From assembly GCA_030647255.1 (NCBI GenBank), contig JAUSJK010000078.1, forward strand, positions 1 through 41,198: a DNA stretch of 41,198 nucleotides, given 5' to 3'. The DNA comes from a bacterium (lineage in GTDB: Bacteria > Patescibacteriota > Microgenomatia > UBA1406 > GWC2-37-13). Both the position numbers and the translations under genes were made by a program. A model generated the notes under the pieces. That model did no database searches. It had not been told where the DNA came from and worked only from the letters and a program-made list of their open reading frames with translations. Shown here one piece after another: positions 25,301 through 34,655 of this stretch (the first letter of the stretch is position 1; each line of letters starts with the position of its first letter).

Positions 25301-26854
25301 TTAAGGCTTTGTATATAGCATAAGACTCAATTGTTCCCATTGATTCAGGGTTATTAGGGCATATTTTCTATTATGTAGGTAGAGATTGGATGGCTTACCA
25401 AGATGATTAAGTTGAGTATAATCTTTTTTCAAAATGGCCATGATATAGTTGTCAATAACTGAGTTTTTTCTCAATCCTGTATCTATTACAAACTCAGGTG
25501 GTTTGTTTGCAAACGTATTCATTATTTCGCTTCGATACGCAGGAATAGTATATACCCAGTCATAATACTCAAGTATGCGAGTTGCTATATCAATGTCGGC
25601 TACCCAGTGGACAACGGTGTCGTTGGGTATAGCCGCTAATCTATCATTGGGATCTTTTAGTATCTTTATTGCTCTTCCGTATGTTTCAGAGTAAGAATAG
25701 TTTATATAGTTTTCAGTGATTACATCTTTCTTTTCTCGGAGTGCATTCGGAGTAAAAAAATAGATAAATACGATAACAATGATTATCGTTAAATAGAAAA
25801 TTTTTCCCATATACCACTGGCTCATTTTTGTTTTTTTTATAGACAGATAATAGATTGTCAGAATTGTGACAAATAGTAGACTAGCAAACCAAGGAAGAAG
25901 ATGAAAGCTGCCAAACTCCCGATTGGCTACGCGAGAGTTAGAAAGAGATAATATAACCATAATCCCGATCCATGCAGTCAACCTTTTTATCCTTATGACG
26001 AAATAGGTTAAAAATAAAAATAAGAAAGTAAAAAAAGTAATAATAAGTTGGGAAGGAGTGTAAGGAGGTATAAAAGAGTAGAATGGAAGTAGAAATAATC
26101 CGAATAAAGAAGGCTTTTCTCCGGAAGCTGGGAAAAAATATTTTGCATTATATATTATTGTTTCCTTGATAAAATCAGTTGGTGAAATGTACAAAAAAAG
26201 AAATAAACTAAATATGACGAAGGGAAAAAGAATACAGATTAATTTTTGCCACTCTTTCCGAAAAGCGTAAACCATCATTATATTCAGAAATAGAATAAGC
26301 GGCCATAAGGGTAATAGAGAAAACATTGCCGTGAAAGTACTTATAGAGAATAGAAGTAAACTTATCTTGCTCACTTTTTCTTTGAAAAGGAAGATTTTAA
26401 TGAAAATACCAATGAGATATAAAGTAGGATATACCGCAAGGGTCTCTCCTAGCAATTTGTATCCAGAATACCAGTATTTACTTATCTCAAAAATCAGAGA
26501 AAATAAAAGTATTATCGGACCGAATGTTACAAAATATAGAATATTCCAAACAGCTCCATATATAAAAATTGCTTCTCTCTGGCGGGCGATATAAATATAT
26601 AAATTTTTAGGAGAACTCACCTTCTCTACTAGTGCGCTAAAAATATAATTTAAGGGTTGATGGTTGAACTGCATATCTGTGTAAGGAATTTTTCCTTTCA
26701 AGATAAAATGTCCTCCTATCATGTGCGCAGTTTCATCTCCAAAACGATCTGATTGGGAGTAGTTGTGGGCGACAAATCCCATAAGAACAAGATATAGGGA
26801 TATAAGGAACAAAGTGGCAAAAAATATTACCTTTTTCTTATGTATATTAATCAC
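25301..26854 (-). CDS. GT-C glycosyltransferase, GT39-like
   Basis: This 517-aa polytopic protein has DRFGDETAHMIGGHFIL with D40-E41 in outer loop 1 and FNHQPLNYIFSALV in place of the usual KPPL motif. About 11 TM segments are followed by an outer C-terminal domain of about 120 residues. The start is a GTG overlapping the upstream stop as GTGA, so translation probably depends on coupling. It is the last gene of the seven-member minus-strand block 33506-25301. Confidence 0.85.
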   Translation of the reverse strand: MINIHKKKVIFFATLFLISLYLVLMGFVAHNYSQSDRFGDETAHMIGGHFILKGKIPYTDMQFNHQPLNYIFSALVEKVSSPKNLYIYIARQREAIFIYGAVWNILYFVTFGPIILLFSLIFEISKYWYSGYKLLGETLAVYPTLYLIGIFIKIFLFKEKVSKISLLLFSISTFTAMFSLLPLWPLILFLNIMMVYAFRKEWQKLICILFPFVIFSLFLFLYISPTDFIKETIIYNAKYFFPASGEKPSLFGLFLLPFYSFIPPYTPSQLIITFFTFLFLFLTYFVIRIKRLTAWIGIMVILSLSNSRVANREFGSFHLLPWFASLLFVTILTIYYLSIKKTKMSQWYMGKIFYLTIIIVIVFIYFFTPNALREKKDVITENYINYSYSETYGRAIKILKDPNDRLAAIPNDTVVHWVADIDIATRILEYYDWVYTIPAYRSEIMNTFANKPPEFVIDTGLRKNSVIDNYIMAILKKDYTQLNHLGKPSNLYLHNRKYALITLNQWEQLSLMLYTKP

Positions 26855-28359
26855 CTTATCATTTCGAGAAATGTAATGGCCGTTTTTCCTCCGGGTTTTT
26901 CATAACGCCGTATGAGTCTTACTGAGCCGTCTTGAGGGTATTCAGATTGGTACGGAAGTACCACAAATACAAAATGATCTTGTAACTCCTTCTTATTTTC
27001 TTCGTATGAAGTATGGTCGAAAGGCCAGTAGCTTTTGATAAATATCTTATCGTTAGGTTGAGTAAAAATATCAAGAACATCTCCGGCCATACCGAAAAAA
27101 CCTTCCGTGATGATAATTACCGGTTTTTCTTTTGACCTCTCTCGGGCATATTGTAAGATCTCTCGTGCCCCAAGACCGACAGTTCCTCCCTCAACGTATT
27201 GGCCCCGATCAATAGGTGGCAGAGAAATACGTGTGTAGTCAAAGATCATGGGATAAGAGAAAAAAACAGATATGATAATTATGATTCCTAATAAAATAGA
27301 GGTGTATTTTCCTATATGAGCGATGAAGTATGCTGCTAATATCGTATAGATCGCGGCAAAGAAAATAAGATAACGAGGGAAAATAACCTTAGACACAGAG
27401 CAGATAATGATAAAAGATAGAAAAAACCAACAAAAAAGATAGATGGCCATTCTTTTGTCTTTTTTATAAAGGAGTATAAGTCCTCCAATAGCACAAAGAG
27501 GCAGTAGAAATCCTGATTCCCAGAAAGTATAAAGAGAGACTGCCTTCAGATTTCCTACAAAAAGTGCAAATGGATGATGGAGAAATTCTTCCGGTGTGAC
27601 TATAAATGTTTTATTCTTTTCAGCTACATAGTGAAAAAAGGGCGAGAGTCTTTGCACATTGTATAGAACTAAAGACATAATCCCGACAATCCCCATGAGA
27701 GTAAAAAAATTGAGGGTTTTGGTCCAGGTCTGTTTATCTTTCCGACTGATAATAAGTAGAGGGGCAAGAGCGGATAAGCCAATAAATATGCGGACAGAAG
27801 ATTTAGCGAGAAGAGCGACTCCTGATAGAATCCCAAACATCAAAGCGACATCTAGACGGACGGTTCTTATAAGAACTATAGAGAAGAAAAGTATCCATAT
27901 AAAAAAAGCATTTACTCCTGAATCTACGAGTGCCATCCGGTCATAAAACACAAAGTAAGGCGTAACAACATACAAAATTGCCCCAATCAATGCGGTTTTT
28001 TTCCCAAATAAATAATGAAGAAGCGTAATCATACCTAGTAGTCCAAAGAAGCCTGTGGCGACAGAAAAAAGTCTTCCTCCCGTAAGGAGGTCATAAGGAA
28101 AAAGTTTAAGAAATGGTATGGTGCCCCATGTTTGAAGAGGTTGTTTTCCATCCGTAAGGGATATAAATCTCCACGAGGCATCATGCCAAGCAACCTTAGC
28201 CCAGTGTATATAGATGGCCTCATCAGAGAAAATAGGAAGATTATCTAATTTGATGGTTCGTGTAAGAAAATAAAACAAGATTATAAAAAATAAAAATATC
28301 TTTTCCTTAAAGACGAAGAGTTTATTGGTTTTTTTGAGTATATGTACTATATTAAACAT
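26851..28359 (-). CDS. GT-C glycosyltransferase, ArnT/PMT-like (GT39)
   Basis: This 502-aa enzyme has LPIFSDEAIYIHWAKVAW with D46-E47 and GKQPLQTWGTIPFLK matching the KPPL/W loop of PMT_2 enzymes. PYFVFYDRMALVDSGVNAFF, also typical of the family, follows. About 11 TM segments precede a ~130-residue outer domain. ATG 28359 is preferred to an in-frame TTG at 28368. It lies 22 bp downstream of the truncated ORF 28382-28591. Confidence 0.88.
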   Translation of the reverse strand: MFNIVHILKKTNKLFVFKEKIFLFFIILFYFLTRTIKLDNLPIFSDEAIYIHWAKVAWHDASWRFISLTDGKQPLQTWGTIPFLKLFPYDLLTGGRLFSVATGFFGLLGMITLLHYLFGKKTALIGAILYVVTPYFVFYDRMALVDSGVNAFFIWILFFSIVLIRTVRLDVALMFGILSGVALLAKSSVRIFIGLSALAPLLIISRKDKQTWTKTLNFFTLMGIVGIMSLVLYNVQRLSPFFHYVAEKNKTFIVTPEEFLHHPFALFVGNLKAVSLYTFWESGFLLPLCAIGGLILLYKKDKRMAIYLFCWFFLSFIIICSVSKVIFPRYLIFFAAIYTILAAYFIAHIGKYTSILLGIIIIISVFFSYPMIFDYTRISLPPIDRGQYVEGGTVGLGAREILQYARERSKEKPVIIITEGFFGMAGDVLDIFTQPNDKIFIKSYWPFDHTSYEENKKELQDHFVFVVLPYQSEYPQDGSVRLIRRYEKPGGKTAITFLEMIR

Positions 28360-28381
28360 AATGTTCAAAGCGGAACTTAAG

Positions 28382-28591
28382 TTATAAGATTATTTTAATA
28401 TATAGGGGAAAGTAAAGGATCATCAGATATCGAGGAGATATGGGGATAATGTATTGAGTGTAGTTATATTTCTTTTCATATAATTGAGGATCATACTTTT
28501 GCATAAGTCTATCTTGATTTTGAAATATGGTTATTGCCAATAACATAACCGCTCCTGATATACACAGTAAGGAGAGAATGAGTCGTATCAT
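28382..28591 (-). pseudogene. Truncated and frameshifted remnant of a GT39-like gene
   Basis: An open frame of 69 codons starts ATG with ATGA overlap to the upstream gene. It encodes a TM segment (LILSLLCISGAVMLLAI) then KYDPQLYEKKYNYTQYIIPI, resembling the region just before the catalytic loop of a CPR GT39 subfamily as I recall it (SQYVIP...ISDExLYxYAG). In the +1 frame from 28433 the reading is SISDDPLL, the expected acidic motif, and it ends within 12 codons. So a 5' gene fragment with a frameshift near 28434 is likely. The rest of the gene is missing. A small intact membrane protein is the alternative. Confidence 0.5.
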
Positions 28592-30057
28592 AAAGTAGAT
28601 ACAGTTTTATAAAGATAATAAGGATCAAACTGTTTGATTTTATATAGATTTAAAGATTTGGCTATTTCATTCATATTCCTTTTTTCTACCAAAACACATT
28701 GATTTGCCTGTAGATGTTGTAAGTTGGTATGAAACATATCACGCGAGTAGATAAAGTCGACTTTTTTTCCATAATAATATACGATACTTGGATGACTTCC
28801 CCACCATTCGGATGTTGAAATAAGCAAATTCATCCCCGCCAGCACATCGTGTGTTTTACGCGTATCATCATCTACATACACAATAAGTGGTCCAGAACAT
28901 GTATTTTTGGCATAGATTGCGGCCGTATGGTAGGGTTCGAGAGAAGAATAATATGTAGTTAATATATTACTTTTGGCTATGAACTGAGTATATATGCAGA
29001 TCAGAAGTAAAAGTATGCCTCCTGCATATATAAATGTGTTCTTCCTAAATATGACCAATGAGAACGTGATCAAGAAAGCAAATTGTGGGATTACAGGGTA
29101 AATATACCAGGCGATTTTAGTTTTTGTGAGATTGAGAAAGATAAACCAGGGTACAAAAAGTAGAATCAGAAAATATTTTTTTTCAAATTTATGTTTGAAT
29201 AGCCAAAGAGCGTAGAGTGTTCCTGTAACAATAAAAACTGACAAAATCTGGAATTGATCAAGAAGAGTATCAATATAAAATGTTTTTTTTCCAAAATGAG
29301 ACTCTATTGAAGCCGTTACTCGTTTCAAATGGCTTTCGACAAAATGATACTTCCAGAACTCTTTTCCATAGGCGGCAAACATGCCAACATACCATAGTGT
29401 GACTATGCCCATCTGTAATATAATTTTTTTGAGAATAGAGTGGTATTTTGTATTGTCGACTTTACCTATCATTCGAAGAAATGTATAAACTCCTACGATC
29501 ATAAAAGGTGGATAGTATCCCAGAAGAGACTTACTTAAGACTCCGATACCGAGAAAAAGAAGACCCAGAAAGAAATGTTCATAAAAAAGTACGTAGCCCG
29601 ACCATCCAAGAAGTAAAAATACATCTACATTAAGTACTTGGCTTCGTTGAAGAAATACGGTAGTGAATGCAGTCAGAATAATCGTAAAAGTTGATATGAC
29701 GGCATTCCGTGTAATTTTGTAGTAAAAACAGTAAATGAGTCCAAGGGCGATGACGGAAAGAAGAAGTGTAAATACTCGAGTAGATACCTCCGGACTCACA
29801 GGAATAATTGATTCGACAATACCGTAGGTAAGTGGGGCGAGAGGAGGTTTGTCCAACCACACCTGGCCTTGCCATAATGGTACGAAGGATTTTTGCTGTA
29901 CCATTTCTCGGCCAACCTGGGCGTATATTGACTCATCCCAATCAAAAAAGGGAGTCGGGTGTGTAATCAATTTAGCACCAAGAACAAATGTGAAGATAGC
30001 CAAAAAAAGAATACACAAGGAGTGCTTTCTCATGGATATCAATTTTACTATATTCAT
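28588..30057 (-). CDS. GT-C glycosyltransferase, ArnT-like (GT39/GT83)
   Basis: This 489-aa protein is the most canonical ArnT/PMT_2-type sequence here: TPFFDWDESIYAQVGREMV (D41-E42), GQVWLDKPPLAPLTYG (K70-P71-P72) and STRVFTLLLSVIALG. About 11 TM segments are followed by an outer domain of about 120 residues. It should transfer a sugar from polyprenyl-phosphate donor outside the membrane. It begins 3 bp after the upstream GT-C gene; a second in-frame ATG at codon 9 (MRKHSLC) is possible. Confidence 0.9.
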   Translation of the reverse strand: MNIVKLISMRKHSLCILFLAIFTFVLGAKLITHPTPFFDWDESIYAQVGREMVQQKSFVPLWQGQVWLDKPPLAPLTYGIVESIIPVSPEVSTRVFTLLLSVIALGLIYCFYYKITRNAVISTFTIILTAFTTVFLQRSQVLNVDVFLLLGWSGYVLFYEHFFLGLLFLGIGVLSKSLLGYYPPFMIVGVYTFLRMIGKVDNTKYHSILKKIILQMGIVTLWYVGMFAAYGKEFWKYHFVESHLKRVTASIESHFGKKTFYIDTLLDQFQILSVFIVTGTLYALWLFKHKFEKKYFLILLFVPWFIFLNLTKTKIAWYIYPVIPQFAFLITFSLVIFRKNTFIYAGGILLLLICIYTQFIAKSNILTTYYSSLEPYHTAAIYAKNTCSGPLIVYVDDDTRKTHDVLAGMNLLISTSEWWGSHPSIVYYYGKKVDFIYSRDMFHTNLQHLQANQCVLVEKRNMNEIAKSLNLYKIKQFDPYYLYKTVSTL

Positions 30058-30060
30058 AGT

Positions 30061-31299
30061 TTACTTTTTCATCCTTTCATCAAGAGGAGATTTAATTTCA
30101 AATGCTTTGTTAAAAATAAAACGTTGAAAATGAAAATATGTGCGTATCTCATAAATCACTGATACGGTACAAATAATGAAAATGATCACGATGTATTTCT
30201 TTGCAGAAAAAAGTCGGGCGCTAAACGAGAGAAAACTCTGACCGACAAAATAAGACAGGCAGGGGAGTATTGTAAATGTCCGAAGCATATTGGGGTTTTC
30301 GGAAGGTATCGTCAGTAAGGCAGGAATGATAGAAATTGTAAAATAAAAGAGAAATAATTTATTGTATGAGGATTTGAAATTCTTTATAGATAAAAGAAAA
30401 CCGATAAAAAAAAGGATTCCCAGTAAAGGATTCATTGCCGGCTTGCCGGGATAGTTATGTCTTCCGTTTAAATCTCCCTCAGAAAAAAACATAGCGAGAG
30501 TTAATTTGATATTTTGTATGAAATACATAATTTTTTCCCAAATATGAATAGGTTTACCGATATAACTTAACTCATCTATCCTTGTTTCCGGATGACTGAT
30601 GAGATATGCCGTAAGAGGTAAAACAAGAAGGATAAAAGGCAGAATGAAAAAAAGAAAAGTTTTTTTGTTTTTGAAGTCATGGAAAAACAAAAGAAATAAA
30701 GGTACCAAGAAAAAAATTCTTCCCGGAGTATAGGAATTAAACGCCAGTCCCGCGCATATAGCCGACAGCACGATATAGAATATTTTTTTTGATTTAATGT
30801 ATTGAACAGTTGCTAGTAGACTGGATAGTTCCAAAAAAAGGAGAAACGTCGCCTCAAATGAATAACGAGCAAAGGTAATGTACCAATGGGATGTAAAACT
30901 TATGAAAACGGATAAAAAAGTTATCAATAGAATACGGGAAGGCAATTTTTCTTTAGGTTGATCTGAGATAAAAACAATCTTTAAAAGAAAAAAAATGAGC
31001 ACAATATTGAGAATCCCGAAAATAAAAGATGGAAACCGTAATGCAAGGGTATTGATACCAAATACGTGAAACGAAAAATTGAGAATATAAAAGTATAAAG
31101 TTGAATGACCTGTGGCAAGCTGACTAAAAGGAGCGTAAGAGATATGATCCAATGATAGTGCCAGTTTCGCAAACTCTACTTCATCAAACGCGAGATACTT
31201 CGGGACGTCGTTAAAAAGGAATCCTGTCGCAAATATTGATCCTAGCAGTAAAAGAAATATATAGAATATTTCTTCACGTATATTTTTGAGTAATGTCAT
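30061..31299 (-). CDS. GT-C glycosyltransferase, GT39-like
   Basis: This 412-aa polytopic protein has PKYLAFDEVEFAKLALSL (D39-E40), GHSTLYFYILNFSF and LALRFPSFIFGILNIV, the PMT_2 layout. It has about 10-11 TM segments and, unlike most neighbours, ends about 30 residues after the last TM, so the outer C-terminal domain is lacking. Its start lies within the last 26 bp of the upstream GT2 gene. This pairing suggests the two share one donor sugar. Confidence 0.87.
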   Translation of the reverse strand: MTLLKNIREEIFYIFLLLLGSIFATGFLFNDVPKYLAFDEVEFAKLALSLDHISYAPFSQLATGHSTLYFYILNFSFHVFGINTLALRFPSFIFGILNIVLIFFLLKIVFISDQPKEKLPSRILLITFLSVFISFTSHWYITFARYSFEATFLLFLELSSLLATVQYIKSKKIFYIVLSAICAGLAFNSYTPGRIFFLVPLFLLFFHDFKNKKTFLFFILPFILLVLPLTAYLISHPETRIDELSYIGKPIHIWEKIMYFIQNIKLTLAMFFSEGDLNGRHNYPGKPAMNPLLGILFFIGFLLSIKNFKSSYNKLFLFYFTISIIPALLTIPSENPNMLRTFTILPCLSYFVGQSFLSFSARLFSAKKYIVIIFIICTVSVIYEIRTYFHFQRFIFNKAFEIKSPLDERMKK

Positions 31300-32032
31300 A
31301 ATATTTAATTTTTAATATGTCTTTGAATGTTTCTATTGAATCATGAAAAAAATTAACATTTTTGGTTTCCACGTGTTTCCACACTACGGGGACTTCCTTA
31401 ATTTTATATCCCATTTTTTGGGCCAGGAATAAAAATTCCAGATCAAAAGCCGCGTTGACGGAAGATCCTTTAACGGTATGATCCTGATTGGAAACCTTCA
31501 GTTTTTTTATAATTAATAACGCTTTACCTTTGGCAAAGATTTTAAATCCACATTGTGTATCACGGATTCCCTGTAACCCGATAAGAATATCACGGACAAC
31601 AATAAAACCCCGGGCCATAATCTTGCGGAACAGAGGTGCGCCATCACGGCTTGAATTCCTTGATCCTATGACAATGTCATATCCTTGACCAACTTCTTCT
31701 ATCAGCTTTTCCGATTCTTCAAGAGGGGTCGCTAAATCAATATCAGAAAACATAGCATATGTCTCCTTCGCATGTGTAATACCGCTGATGACTGCGCCTG
31801 CTTTGCCCAAATGCCTATTTTCAATAAGTCTGAATTTAGGAAAGTTTGGTAAATATTTTTCCTTTACGATACTTTTAGACTGATCTGTAGATCCATCATC
31901 AACGATTAATACTTCTCCAAAAGTATGATTACTATTGGTATAGTTTCCGATTTTATCAAGGACACCTTTTTGGATATTTGTTTCTTCATTGTAACAGGGG
32001 ATAATGAGAGTGACTTTGACATTACTTTTCAT
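31274..32032 (-). CDS. Polyprenyl-phosphate glycosyltransferase, ALG5/DPM1-like GT2
   Basis: This 252-aa GT2 enzyme has VTLIIPCYNEETNIQKGV, VLIVDDGSTDQSKSIV, RHLGKAGAVISGITHA and the metal motif FSDIDLATPLEE, followed by IVIGSRNSSRDGAP and DTQCGFKIFAK. This is the dolichyl/polyprenyl-phosphate glucosyl- or mannosyltransferase pattern. It would make the lipid-phosphate sugar that GT-C enzymes need as donor, so it is a key supplier for this cluster. No C-terminal TM pair is seen. ATG 32032 is chosen; the longer frame to 32179 would lie in the preceding gene and has no family-like sequence. Confidence 0.9.
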   Translation of the reverse strand: MKSNVKVTLIIPCYNEETNIQKGVLDKIGNYTNSNHTFGEVLIVDDGSTDQSKSIVKEKYLPNFPKFRLIENRHLGKAGAVISGITHAKETYAMFSDIDLATPLEESEKLIEEVGQGYDIVIGSRNSSRDGAPLFRKIMARGFIVVRDILIGLQGIRDTQCGFKIFAKGKALLIIKKLKVSNQDHTVKGSSVNAAFDLEFLFLAQKMGYKIKEVPVVWKHVETKNVNFFHDSIETFKDILKIKYYDITQKYT

Positions 32033-33506
32033 GAATAAGTTTATAAATAGTAAGATTTTCCACTTGCCATATTCTATCAATTTTACTTTTTCCAAACATA
32101 GATATATTCCATGAAGGCGAATCGACCACCTGGCATGGCTTGTCGATACACAATACGAACATTTGATTCGTAATTTCAAGCTTTTTCCTATCCGCAGGTG
32201 TGTGCCCGGCTAATATAAGAAAATACACAAAATTATCCTCGGTAAAGCTTACTGGCCAGGTCGCAATATTATATGGCTCATTCCCAATTTGTGTACCGAC
32301 AAAAGAGGCGATACGTTTGGAGTAAGCGATTTGATTGGGTCCTTGAGGATTGAAGAAATAATAATGTATAGCGTTGAGATATATGTAAGTGATAAGAAGA
32401 CACGGTATCACAAAGTAGCGAAAAATTTTATATGTGTGCAGTTGGCTCAAAATGAATGCCAAAATGAGAAAGAAACTGAAATATATTACGCCGTAATAAT
32501 GCGGATGGCGAAAGCTATTGACGAAGGAAAAAGCTACCAAAAAAAAGAATATGGACAGAAGGTGCAGTTCAAGAAGAATACCGTATTTCTTTTTCCTCAA
32601 CAGTATTAGTGTCAGTAAGGCAACGATCAGTGTTATTCCTCCGGCATAGAATGAGGAAAGTTCAATTTGGAATACGTTGTTAATAAATGATTGATTTACG
32701 TCGAGGAATCCGGAAACCAGCGATCCATGAGAAATAACCTGTTCTTTTGAAAAAAGAGTGATAAAGTTGCGGGTATTGATAAAACCATGGCGGAGATCAA
32801 AGATGACAAGAGGCGAGATAAAGACAATAAAACCGAGGATAGAAAAAAATAAATTGCGTACAAATTTTATCTTTCCCTTGTCCGTCAATATCGTCTGGAA
32901 TGAAATAAATCCGATGGGAAGGACGAGAAATACTGCCAAATGATGCAGTTGAATAGCTAAGGAAAGGAAGGCTCCAAAGAGAAGGGAATATACGATTGCT
33001 TTCTTTTTAATAAACATATAGAACAGATAGAGTGTGGCGAAGCAGAAGACAGGTAAAAGATTGGGATTCCAGGAAAAGCGTGAAAGTTCAATATTCACGA
33101 AGGAGAAAGTTACCAGAATGGCGAAATATATAGCGGTTAGATAGCTACCCTCTCTTTTTATTCCTATATAAAAAATAATTAAACCAAGGATGGTAAAAAA
33201 AGCGACTCCAAAGGTCATGCCCACAGGATTAAAGTTAAAAAGAAGAAGAAAAGGTGCGACTAAATAATAATAAAATGGACCCAAAAAAATCTGTCCAATT
33301 GAACTGGGTGCGCCAATGGCGGTAAAGTGTGTCAGTGTCGCGATATCTCGCACGATGATGGCGTCTCGACCTTGGTCGCTCAAAAATGTGGTAAATTCTT
33401 CCAGTCTATAGAGGCGCAAAAAAGCGGCAATACTCACAATGATAGTTGCGAGTTTATTTTTTGATACAATATCCACTATGGTGCGTAGACCTCTTTTGAC
33501 AAACAT
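32022..33506 (-). CDS. GT-C glycosyltransferase with DQxRD motif (GT39-like)
   Basis: This 494-aa polytopic protein has TTFLSDQGRDAIIVRDIATL (D44, Q45, R47, D48), then IGAPSSIGQIFLGPFYYYL, matching the paralogues at 11018-12655 and 12652-14166. About 11 TM segments and a ~110-residue outer domain follow. It heads the minus-strand block 33506-25301. ATG 33506 is chosen because TAAAAT ends 8 nt upstream; an in-frame ATG at 33554 would add 16 residues. Either start overlaps the divergent gene. Confidence 0.8.
   Translation of the reverse strand: MFVKRGLRTIVDIVSKNKLATIIVSIAAFLRLYRLEEFTTFLSDQGRDAIIVRDIATLTHFTAIGAPSSIGQIFLGPFYYYLVAPFLLLFNFNPVGMTFGVAFFTILGLIIFYIGIKREGSYLTAIYFAILVTFSFVNIELSRFSWNPNLLPVFCFATLYLFYMFIKKKAIVYSLLFGAFLSLAIQLHHLAVFLVLPIGFISFQTILTDKGKIKFVRNLFFSILGFIVFISPLVIFDLRHGFINTRNFITLFSKEQVISHGSLVSGFLDVNQSFINNVFQIELSSFYAGGITLIVALLTLILLRKKKYGILLELHLLSIFFFLVAFSFVNSFRHPHYYGVIYFSFFLILAFILSQLHTYKIFRYFVIPCLLITYIYLNAIHYYFFNPQGPNQIAYSKRIASFVGTQIGNEPYNIATWPVSFTEDNFVYFLILAGHTPADRKKLEITNQMFVLCIDKPCQVVDSPSWNISMFGKSKIDRIWQVENLTIYKLIHEK
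33465..33470 (+). promoter_or_regulatory. -10 element for the 33478 gene, inside the opposite CDS
   Basis: TACAAT ends exactly 7 nt before ATG 33478, inside the coding region of the divergent GT-C gene. No ribosome binding site is seen. Confidence 0.5.
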
Positions 33507-34617
33507 ACCTTCATATTTTACCCCAATTTTATTGACTTTATTCAGCACCTTCATTTTATGGCTTCCTTTTCTGTTAAAACTTAAGAATATATTTGGAATA
33601 GAGGTAGAAAATGTAGACTTTTCCTATATCTATAGACATTTTGATGGTCTGTTGTATATCATCGTCGCCAAATCATGGTATTACCCGTTTGTCATACAAA
33701 ATCTCGGTATAGAGTTACCAATCGGTCCGGAGTATTTTGCCGCCCATCTGCCTCTTTATCCTTTCCTGATATCGATTTCCGCTAGTGTAATAGGATATCT
33801 GAAAGGGATGATAGTTGTAACATTGCTTTCCAGTATGGCTCTTTCTTTGGTCTTTTTTTACGTAATTCGATATTTCAATCTGACAAAGCACCCCGTTTTA
33901 TTGACAGCCGTATTTATGATGTTCCCACGATTATTGATCGTCCGTTCTGTAGGCGCACCTGAGGCTTTGTTTTTGTTTTTGATTCTTTTATCACTCTATT
34001 TCTTTGAGAAAAAAGAATATCTTTTCGCAGGTTTATTTGGGGGTTTATCTGTGATGACGAAAACTCCGGGAGTATTACTTTTTGCTGCATATATCTCGGT
34101 TGCTGTCGAGCAGTACCTACGTACTCGAAAAGTAGAAAAAGGAATAGTTTGGACACTACTTATTCCATTGGGTCTCATATGTGTATTTATTATTCAATCC
34201 CTGGGATATGGAGACTTTTTTGCCTATTTTAAATCCGGAGATAATATTCACCTTGCATTTCCTTTCTCTGTGTTTAACTTTCAGAAAATATGGATAGGCA
34301 CCGCATGGCTGGAGGACATAGTATTTACCTTCTTTTTATATGGCCTAGCAGTTGTATATTTATGGAAGTCAAAACACAGAAGTTTTTTTTATTTTACAGT
34401 TATTTTTTTTGTAGCGACAATCTGCATACAGCATAGAGATATTTCTCGTTATAGTCTGCCTATGTGGGCAATGGCATGTATAGCATTTGATCAATTTTTC
34501 ACTTCAAAAAAATTCTGGATTATATTTCTTATTTTGGTTCCGGGAATTTTTCTGTTCGCGTGGAATTTTCTTCTTTACAATGTCATGCCTATCTCTAATT
34601 GGGCACCATACCTGTAA
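33478..34617 (+). CDS. GT-C mannosyltransferase-like protein, PIG-V-type
   Basis: This 379-aa polytopic protein has YIYRHFDGLLYIIVAKSWYY (R53, D56), the R-x2-D-G-x2-Y-x2-I-A loop of PIG-V-like enzymes. AAHLPLYPFLISI follows, then RLLIVRSVGAPEALFLFLIL and GLFGGLSVMTKTPGVLL, also typical of that family. About 9-10 TM segments and no C-terminal domain. The family transfers mannose from dolichyl/polyprenyl-phosphate mannose. The start at ATG 33478 is supported by TACAAT 7 nt upstream; an ATG at 33439 is in frame but unlikely. Confidence 0.82.
   Translation: MVRRPLLTNIPSYFTPILLTLFSTFILWLPFLLKLKNIFGIEVENVDFSYIYRHFDGLLYIIVAKSWYYPFVIQNLGIELPIGPEYFAAHLPLYPFLISISASVIGYLKGMIVVTLLSSMALSLVFFYVIRYFNLTKHPVLLTAVFMMFPRLLIVRSVGAPEALFLFLILLSLYFFEKKEYLFAGLFGGLSVMTKTPGVLLFAAYISVAVEQYLRTRKVEKGIVWTLLIPLGLICVFIIQSLGYGDFFAYFKSGDNIHLAFPFSVFNFQKIWIGTAWLEDIVFTFFLYGLAVVYLWKSKHRSFFYFTVIFFVATICIQHRDISRYSLPMWAMACIAFDQFFTSKKFWIIFLILVPGIFLFAWNFLLYNVMPISNWAPYL
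33515..33520 (-). promoter_or_regulatory. -10 element for the 33506 gene, inside the opposite CDS
   Basis: On the minus strand TAAAAT ends 8 nt before ATG 33506. It lies within codons of the divergent gene. No convincing -35 is visible. Confidence 0.4.
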
Positions 34618-34655
34618 TGTGTTAGAATGAAATAGAAGCTTAGTTCCCTTTTTAT

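Noticed and set aside
31274-32179. Longer GT2 protein starting at 32179
   Set aside because: The extra 49 residues lie within the upstream GT-C gene and show no family similarity; the GT2 fold starts right after ATG 32032.
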